Source of the DNA: JANNFX01 sp031380225
GTDB taxonomy: Bacteria > Pseudomonadota > Alphaproteobacteria > Rhizobiales > Hyphomicrobiaceae
Length of the DNA: 11,756 nucleotides
NCBI GenBank assembly: GCA_031380225.1
Contig: JANNFX010000145.1
Coordinates: 1-11,756 of the forward strand
Reading direction: 5' to 3'
The position numbers and the translations under genes are program-made. How positions within the stretch are numbered: the stretch's first letter is position 1; each line of letters begins with the position of its first letter. This document shows positions 7,408 through 11,756 of the stretch, one piece after another. The notes beneath the pieces are model-generated. The model saw only the letters and a program-made list of their open reading frames with translations, made no database searches and was not told where the DNA came from.

Positions 7408-8130
7408 TCAAACGGTGTCGAACTCATCGCCATAGTCGGCTTCAATCACTTCAACTCCGTCGGGACCGGCGATGATGGCCGTGTCGGCCAAGCCGAGGAA
7501 CAAACCGTTTTCGACCACGCCGGGGATAATCTTCAACGCTTCGTCAAGCGTCTCTGGATCGTCGATACGTCCGAAGGCGCAGTCGACGATGTAATTACCG
7601 CTATCGGTCAGAAACGCTTGGCCGCCCGCGCCCTTTCTCAGCGTGATGGGACCGACGCAACCGACATCGCTGGCCAGCATTTCAATCATGTTTCGCGTTG
7701 TCGTTGAACCGAAGCGCACGATTTCAACCGGCAGCGGGAACGCGCCAAGCGTGCGGACCCGCTTGCTGGCGTCAGCAATGACAATCATGCGCTCTGAGGC
7801 CGTGGCGACGATTTTCTCACGTAGCAGCGCGCCACCGCCACCTTTTATCAGGCGGAGCGCGCCATCCAATTCGTCGGTGCCGTCAACAGTCAGGTCTAGT
7901 ACCGGTGTGTCGTCGAGTGTCGTCATCGGGATGCCGAGGCTCTCAGCTTGCCGCTGGGTCGCTTCTGAGGTTGCCACGCACAGCACCTTCAAACCTTTCT
8001 TGACCTCAGCTCCAAGCAGGTCAACGAAGGCGGCCGCCGTCGAACCGGTCCCAAGCCCAAGCTTCATGCCCGGTTGGACGAAGGCGAGCGCGCGTTGGGC
8101 TGCGGCCCGTTTCAAATCAGCGGCGGACAT
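7408..8130 (-). CDS. rpiA: ribose-5-phosphate isomerase A
   Basis: This enzyme interconverts ribose 5-phosphate and ribulose 5-phosphate in the non-oxidative pentose phosphate pathway. The protein has 240 residues. Family motifs are GLGTGSTAAAF (25-35, phosphate-binding loop), TSEAT (54-58), DGTDELD (83-89) and KGGGGALLREK (96-106). Asp83, Asp86, Lys96 and Glu105 correspond to the active-site residues known from the E. coli enzyme (Asp81, Asp84, Lys94, Glu103). It is the first gene of the minus-strand run towards gor and diverges from gph. The 117-bp gap to gph must hold both promoters; on the minus strand TTGAAA and CTAAAG with a 16-nt spacer are a weak candidate. Confidence 0.97.
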   Translation of the reverse strand: MSAADLKRAAAQRALAFVQPGMKLGLGTGSTAAAFVDLLGAEVKKGLKVLCVATSEATQRQAESLGIPMTTLDDTPVLDLTVDGTDELDGALRLIKGGGGALLREKIVATASERMIVIADASKRVRTLGAFPLPVEIVRFGSTTTRNMIEMLASDVGCVGPITLRKGAGGQAFLTDSGNYIVDCAFGRIDDPETLDEALKIIPGVVENGLFLGLADTAIIAGPDGVEVIEADYGDEFDTV

Positions 8131-8247
8131 AGCGGGCCCCCAAGTTAATCGGAATGGAATTGGTCCGGCTCTTTAGGCCGCGGGGCCAAGCCTTTCAAGC
8201 GGCGCAACAGCCGTCTAGAACGGGTCCTGACAAGGATTTGGAAAAAC

Positions 8248-8958
8248 ATGTCTCGAATGGATGGTTTGACGCTGGTTTTTGACCTTGATGGGACGCTGGT
8301 CGACACCGCGCCGGACTTGATTGGCGCTACCAACAAGGCGCTGGCAAGTCTAGGTCTTGGTCCTGCAGATCCGGGCCGCCAGCGCCGCATGGTCAGTTTT
8401 GGGGCGAGGCGGATGATCGAAGATGCGTTATCGGATGCCTCGCACGCGGCGGGCGGCGATCAGATCGAGCATCTCCATCGCCTGTTCCTCGACCACTACG
8501 AAGCCAATATTGCGCGCGATAGCCGGGTTTTTGAAGAGGTGGGCGCGGTGCTTGAAGAGTTGAAATCCTCTGGCGCCCGGCTCGCTGTCTGCACCAATAA
8601 GAAAGAGAGCTTGTCGCAGCTGTTGTTAGCGGAAGTTGGGCTTCGGTCGCTGTTCGATGCGATCGTTGGAATTGACACACTGGCAATTGCCAAACCGCAC
8701 GGTGGGCACGTGCTTGGCACCATAAGGCTGGCGGGCGGCGATCCGGCGCGGGCGGTCATGATCGGCGACAGCGAAAATGACATTAAATCAGCGCGCTCTG
8801 CCGATGTCCCAGTCATTGCTTGCGATTTCGGCTATTCGGATCCGGACGTGGCGACGTTTAATCCCGACGCGTTGATCAGCCATTACCGCGAGTTGCCGGC
8901 TGCGATCCGCCAGGCCCTCACCCAGCAAAATGGCCGCTTTGCGCCGGAACTGGTGTAG
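8248..8958 (+). CDS. gph: phosphoglycolate phosphatase, HAD superfamily
   Basis: A 236-residue HAD phosphatase that probably hydrolyses 2-phosphoglycolate, a by-product of DNA 3'-end repair and of Rubisco oxygenation. Motif I is FDLDGTLVDT with the nucleophile Asp12 and the acid/base Asp14; motif II is Thr116 in CTNKK; motif III is Lys149 in AKPHGGH; motif IV is GDSENDI with Asp174 and Asp178. Residues about 15-90 form the helical cap typical of the Gph subgroup. The segment after the motif III lysine, KPHGGHVL, replaces the more common KPxPxxxL. The HAD assignment is certain; the exact substrate is inferred from overall similarity and the neighbouring rpiA. It is divergent from rpiA. No strong terminator follows. 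Confidence 0.88.
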   Translation: MSRMDGLTLVFDLDGTLVDTAPDLIGATNKALASLGLGPADPGRQRRMVSFGARRMIEDALSDASHAAGGDQIEHLHRLFLDHYEANIARDSRVFEEVGAVLEELKSSGARLAVCTNKKESLSQLLLAEVGLRSLFDAIVGIDTLAIAKPHGGHVLGTIRLAGGDPARAVMIGDSENDIKSARSADVPVIACDFGYSDPDVATFNPDALISHYRELPAAIRQALTQQNGRFAPELV

Positions 8959-9013
8959 CCGTTGAACAGCCACAATCGATCACCATTTTACGGATGATCA
9001 CCGCCGGTTTCCC

Positions 9014-9038
9014 GATTTGGCCAAGACATGGCCAAATC
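9014..9038. promoter_or_regulatory. perfect 10-bp dyad before the 87-aa gene
   Basis: GATTTGGCCA (9014-9023), spacer AGACA, TGGCCAAATC (9029-9038) is an exact inverted repeat ending about 10 nt before the ribosome binding site of the gene that starts at 9063. It could be an operator for a dimeric regulator or a 5'-leader hairpin affecting translation. The absence of a U-tract argues against it being a gph terminator. Confidence 0.6.
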
Positions 9039-9062
9039 AATCACTTTGGAAGGAATGCAGAC

Positions 9063-9326
9063 ATGTTGAAACGCTTGGTCCTGGCTGCTGTTATCGGCCT
9101 CGGCACCAGTTCAATGGCGATGGCGGACGACGCGCCAACCAGCACCGACGATTGCTTCAAGATGTCGATGGACCTGTTCAAGACCGCCGACGCCAAGAAG
9201 CTGCCCGACGCTGAGCGTGGCAAAGTCGAGGAAATGCTAGAGAAAATGGAAACCCATTGCGATGCCAAGCAGTTCAGCGAGGCAGCGATCGTCGCTAAAG
9301 ACGTCAAAGGCGTGATCGCGAAGTAA
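9063..9326 (+). CDS. small secreted helical protein with two cysteines
   Basis: An 87-residue protein of unknown function. MLKRLVLAAVIGLGTSSMAMA is a signal peptide with cleavage expected after Ala21. The mature part is mostly helical and charged, with Cys31 and Cys66 available for a disulfide in the periplasm, and a conserved-looking block GKVEEMLEKMETHCDAKQF (53-71). I recall similar small proteins in Rhizobiales but cannot name the family. ATG at 9063 is chosen because GGAAGGA lies 8-9 nt upstream; an in-frame ATG at 8994 would put a non-hydrophobic extension before the signal peptide. A strong terminator follows 25 nt after the stop codon, so the gene is probably transcribed alone. Confidence 0.85.
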   Translation: MLKRLVLAAVIGLGTSSMAMADDAPTSTDDCFKMSMDLFKTADAKKLPDAERGKVEEMLEKMETHCDAKQFSEAAIVAKDVKGVIAK

Positions 9327-9351
9327 GCCGCGGTTTTTCTCGCTAACTTCT

Positions 9352-9387
9352 AAAAGGGCGGTCCCGCACATGCAGGGCCGCCCTTTT
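9352..9387. terminator. strong bidirectional terminator
   Basis: AAAAGGGCGG (9352-9361) pairs with CCGCCCTTTT (9378-9387), and an inner CC.GC/GC.GG helix closes on the loop ACAT. The A and T runs give a U-tract on both strands, so it can end the plus-strand 87-aa gene and the minus-strand 93-aa gene that converge on it. Confidence 0.93.
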
Positions 9388-9407
9388 GTTGTTCGGCCTA
9401 GTCGCGA

Positions 9408-9689
9408 TTACGAACGGCCCAAAGCGTCCCGCATCGCTTTGTCAGCAAGGCTGCCATCCATCGGCTTTGAGGTCGGATTAGCGGTCGCATTAGACTGGTT
9501 GCGGCCTATCAAGTCCAAGGCTGCCTTGTCAGACAACCCACCTGAATACGGCTTCGAAGTCGGGTTGACGGTGAAGCCTTGACCAGTGACGCCGGGCAGG
9601 TCGCGCATCGCCTTTTCAGCGAGGTCGTTGGAATACGCAGCGGTGCCCGTGGCGGCAATAATGAGGGCGGCATATATGATTTTATTCAT
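9408..9689 (-). CDS. small secreted protein with two 22-residue repeats
   Basis: A 93-residue protein of unknown function. Residues 1-20 (MNKIIYAALIIAATGTAAYS) are a signal peptide. The mature part has two copies of a 22-residue unit: residues 42-63 begin NPTSKPYSGGLSDKAALD and residues 71-92 begin NPTSKPMDGSLADKAMRD, 29 residues apart, each ending in a GR. A third, shorter copy NDLAEKAMRDLPG stands at 21-33 directly after the signal peptide. There are no cysteines and no obvious enzyme motif. ATG at 9689 has AGGAG about 9 nt upstream. An 18-bp palindrome lies 42 bp upstream of the start. Possible roles are a secreted adaptor or stress-induced envelope protein, but nothing in the sequence decides this. 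Confidence 0.82.
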   Translation of the reverse strand: MNKIIYAALIIAATGTAAYSNDLAEKAMRDLPGVTGQGFTVNPTSKPYSGGLSDKAALDLIGRNQSNATANPTSKPMDGSLADKAMRDALGRS

Positions 9690-9730
9690 CGCATAAGCTC
9701 CTGATGAGATTAGGTTTTCGTCGATTGCTT

Positions 9731-9748
9731 AGACCGTTCGAACTGTCT
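9731..9748. promoter_or_regulatory. 18-bp operator-like palindrome
   Basis: AGACCGTTCGAACTGTCT is self-complementary except for one position in each arm and is centred on TTCGAA. It lies 42-59 bp upstream of the ATG of the 93-aa secreted-protein gene, a normal place for an operator or activator site. It does not match the alphaproteobacterial LexA pattern GTTC-N7-GTTC. Confidence 0.5.
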
Positions 9749-10057
9749 GATGGAGTTACGCGGCGAGACAAACGTGGGTTTCATGCACTTCGTGACAATT
9801 TGGAAAGAACAGGGGGCGTTGAACTCGGCTCGTCCGGTCCCCAGCCATTCCGTGCCGCTCATCACAAAACCGTGATCGGGCGAGACGCTGGCGAAGTCAG
9901 ACGCTTAACCCGCTATCTGGGGTCAAATTGCCGATCATGAACACCGTTCAAAGCCTGGCCAGTGGCCTTAAGGCTGTTTGACAGGGCTTGGAACATCACC
10001 CATCCTCTGCCGCCGAAAGTCGACTTGTTGCGCTGCACGCGGACTGGGCGTGACTAA

Positions 10058-10081
10058 AAAAGGCTGCATTTTCAGCCTTTT
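10058..10081. terminator. orphan terminator hairpin upstream of topA
   Basis: AAAAGGCTG (10058-10066), loop of six bases, CAGCCTTTT (10073-10081) is a perfect 9-bp hairpin with T and A runs at its ends; on the minus strand the run is six T. It stands 75 nt before the topA start and has no obvious gene to terminate on either strand. Confidence 0.75.
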
Positions 10082-10156
10082 GCAGTCGAGTCCGCCGGTT
10101 CCGTTGTCATGCCTGCGCTTGGACTGCCGCCGCCGCCTGTTTTCAGAAAGCCCAAT

Positions 10157-11756
10157 ATGAACGTCGTTATCGTCGAATCCGCTGCTAAGGCCAAAACGAT
10201 CAATAAGTACCTGGGCTCCAGTTACAAAGTGATCGCATCGTATGGCCATGTCCGCGATCTGCCGGCCAAGAACGGCGCCGTCGAGCCCGACAACGACTTT
10301 CTTATGCACTGGGACTCAGAGGACCGCGGCAAGAAGGTGATGCGCGAGATCACCGAGGCCGTAAAGAAGTGCGACAAGCTCATTCTCGCGACCGACCCTG
10401 ATCGCGAGGGCGAAGCAATCTCGTGGCACATCCTGGAAGTGCTCGGCGAAAAGAAGGCGATCAAGAAGGGCCTGCCGATTGAGCGCGTCGCGTTCAACGC
10501 CATTACCAAAACCGCAATTTTGGCCGCGATGGCCGAGCCGCGCATCATTGATCAGCCGTTGGTTGAAGCGTACTTAGCGCGCCGCGCGCTCGACTACTTG
10601 GTCGGCTTCACTCTATCTCCAGTGCTGTGGCGCAAGTTGCCTGGCGCTCGTTCGGCTGGTCGCGTGCAGTCAGTTGCCCTTCGATTGGTCTGTGATCGCG
10701 AAGCCGAAATCGAAGCCTTCAAGACGGACGAATACTGGACCATTGAAGCCATCCTCGCGACGCCCAAAGGCGAGGAGTTCCCGGCCCGGATCAGCGCCAT
10801 CAATGGCACCACGCTCAAAAAACTCGACATTAAAGACGGCGCTACGGCGAACGCCATCAAGGCTGCAATTGAGAAAGGTCAATTCAAAGTCACGTCGCTG
10901 GAAAAGAAAGCGGTCAAGCGCAACCCATATCCACCATTCGCAACCTCGACCTTGCAAATGGACGCCTCACGCAAGCTCGGCTTCTCTGCCAAGCAGACCA
11001 TGCAGCTGGCGCAGCGCTTGTATGAAGGCGTCGAACTTGACGGTGAGACTGTCGGTTTGATTACTTATATGCGAACCGACGGCGTCACGATTGTGCCCGA
11101 AGCCATTAGCGCCATTCGCGGCATGGTCGCGCGTGATTATTCGCAGAAATACGTAGCGCCGTTCGTGCGCGAATATAAATCCAAGGCCAAGAATGCGCAG
11201 GAAGCGCACGAAGCCATCCGGCCGACCGATCCCACGCGCAAGCCTCAACACGTCGCCAAGTATGTCGACCGCGATCAGGCGCGCTTGTACGAACTGATCT
11301 GGCAGCGGTCTGTTGCCAGTCAGATGGCATCGGCTGAAATGGAAGCGACATCGGCCGATATCGAAGTTAAAGGCCGCGACGGCAAGGTGTACACACTGCG
11401 CGCGAACGGTTCAGTTGTGGTGTTCGACGGCTTCCTCAAAGTTTATCAGGAAGGCCACGAAGACCGCGTCCGCACTCTTGATAAGGGCAAGGACGACAAG
11501 GCTGAAGCGGAAGCCGAAAGCGACGACTCGCGCCGGCTGCCCGTTCTGAGCGAAGGCGATACCGTTACTGATCGTGGCATCGAGGCAGAACAGCATTTCA
11601 CACAGCCGCCACCTCGCTTTTCGGAAGCGACACTCGTGAAGCGCATGGAAGAATTGGGTATCGGGCGGCCTTCGACCTACGCCTCGACCATGGCTACGCT
11701 GGTTGAACGTGACTACGTCAAAATCGAAAAGAAGCGTTTGGTGCCCGAGGACAAGG
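10157..11756 (+). CDS. topA: DNA topoisomerase I, 3' end outside window
   Basis: Type IA topoisomerase that relaxes negative supercoils by single-strand cleavage. The first 533 residues are present and the frame is open to the window edge. The TOPRIM domain starts with MNVVIVESAAKAKTINKYLG, with Glu7, and carries the metal-binding DPDRE at Asp80, Asp82 and Glu84. The active-site tyrosine is Tyr304 in LITYMRTDG, corresponding to Tyr319 of E. coli. SKAKNAQEAHEAIRPT and the segment LVKRMEELGIGRPSTYASTM are further family signatures. ESAAKAKTI replaces the usual ESPAKAKTI. The zinc-ribbon or C-terminal tail that varies between bacteria is beyond the edge. The ribosome binding site (AGAAAG) is weak. 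The ATG gives an N-terminus aligned with the family start. Confidence 0.97.
   Translation, partial: MNVVIVESAAKAKTINKYLGSSYKVIASYGHVRDLPAKNGAVEPDNDFLMHWDSEDRGKKVMREITEAVKKCDKLILATDPDREGEAISWHILEVLGEKKAIKKGLPIERVAFNAITKTAILAAMAEPRIIDQPLVEAYLARRALDYLVGFTLSPVLWRKLPGARSAGRVQSVALRLVCDREAEIEAFKTDEYWTIEAILATPKGEEFPARISAINGTTLKKLDIKDGATANAIKAAIEKGQFKVTSLEKKAVKRNPYPPFATSTLQMDASRKLGFSAKQTMQLAQRLYEGVELDGETVGLITYMRTDGVTIVPEAISAIRGMVARDYSQKYVAPFVREYKSKAKNAQEAHEAIRPTDPTRKPQHVAKYVDRDQARLYELIWQRSVASQMASAEMEATSADIEVKGRDGKVYTLRANGSVVVFDGFLKVYQEGHEDRVRTLDKGKDDKAEAEAESDDSRRLPVLSEGDTVTDRGIEAEQHFTQPPPRFSEATLVKRMEELGIGRPSTYASTMATLVERDYVKIEKKRLVPEDK

Larger units (their letters stand above)
9690..10156. other. 467-bp gene-free gap before topA
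   Basis: Between the minus-strand 93-aa gene and topA I see no credible protein gene. It contains the palindrome at 9731-9748, a small GGCCAGTGGCC palindrome near 9957-9967, and a clear terminator hairpin at 10058-10081. A terminator here with no gene before it leaves open a small plus-strand RNA in about 9750-10081, or a leader attenuator for topA. In related bacteria dprA often lies before topA; it is absent here. Confidence 0.5.

Noticed and set aside
9731..9748. LexA (SOS) box reading of the TTCGAA palindrome
   Set aside because: Alphaproteobacterial LexA sites are GTTC-N7-GTTC direct repeats; this palindrome does not have that layout.
9704..9940. 78-residue plus-strand open frame before topA
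   Set aside because: It starts inside the upstream region of the 93-aa gene, lacks a ribosome binding site, and has no family likeness; a weak possibility only.
1..11756. Mobile element, prophage, CRISPR or defence system
   Set aside because: No transposase, integrase, phage, Cas or toxin-antitoxin motifs and no regularly spaced repeats are visible; the window is mostly housekeeping genes.

Overview
The window looks like ordinary chromosomal DNA from an alphaproteobacterium, most likely of the Rhizobiales/Hyphomicrobiales type. The basis is moderately GC-rich coding sequence, protein sequences close to alphaproteobacterial families, and a rpiA - DUF2059 - gor gene order that I recall from that group. 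I see no phage, transposase, conjugation, CRISPR or defence genes.

Left part (1-2849): a tRNA-Thr(CGT) gene on the minus strand diverges from glyS, the beta subunit of glycyl-tRNA synthetase. glyS is complete in content but carries an apparent one-base frameshift near its 3' end. Between glyS and the convergent yceI gene lies about 340 bp without a gene, full of nested and mutually exclusive palindromes, including arms of a TGGATTACG-type dispersed repeat.

Middle part (2850-5448): a minus-strand pair encodes an NAD-type short-chain dehydrogenase and a secreted YceI-family protein with an acidic C-terminal tail. Upstream is a 400-bp gap with a GC-rich island bounded by a perfect 13-bp inverted repeat and by near-identical direct repeats. 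A plus-strand gene for an unrecognised six-helix membrane protein follows; its 3' end overlaps that of gor.

Central operon (5426-8958): rpiA, a secreted DUF2059 protein and gor (glutathione reductase) run on the minus strand with short gaps and probably form one transcription unit. gph (phosphoglycolate phosphatase, HAD family) diverges from rpiA. Together these supply pentose-phosphate isomerisation, NADPH-dependent glutathione recycling and 2-phosphoglycolate clearance.

Right part (8959-11756): two small secreted-protein genes converge on one strong bidirectional terminator. One is 87 aa with two cysteines and is preceded by a perfect 10-bp dyad; the other is 93 aa with two 22-residue repeats and is preceded by an 18-bp operator-like palindrome. 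A 467-bp non-coding stretch with an orphan terminator precedes topA (DNA topoisomerase I), which runs off the right edge.

Most genes are housekeeping. The less explained items are the two small secreted proteins with palindromes upstream, the membrane protein, the two structured intergenic regions and the broken glyS frame. I found no convincing new multi-gene system.
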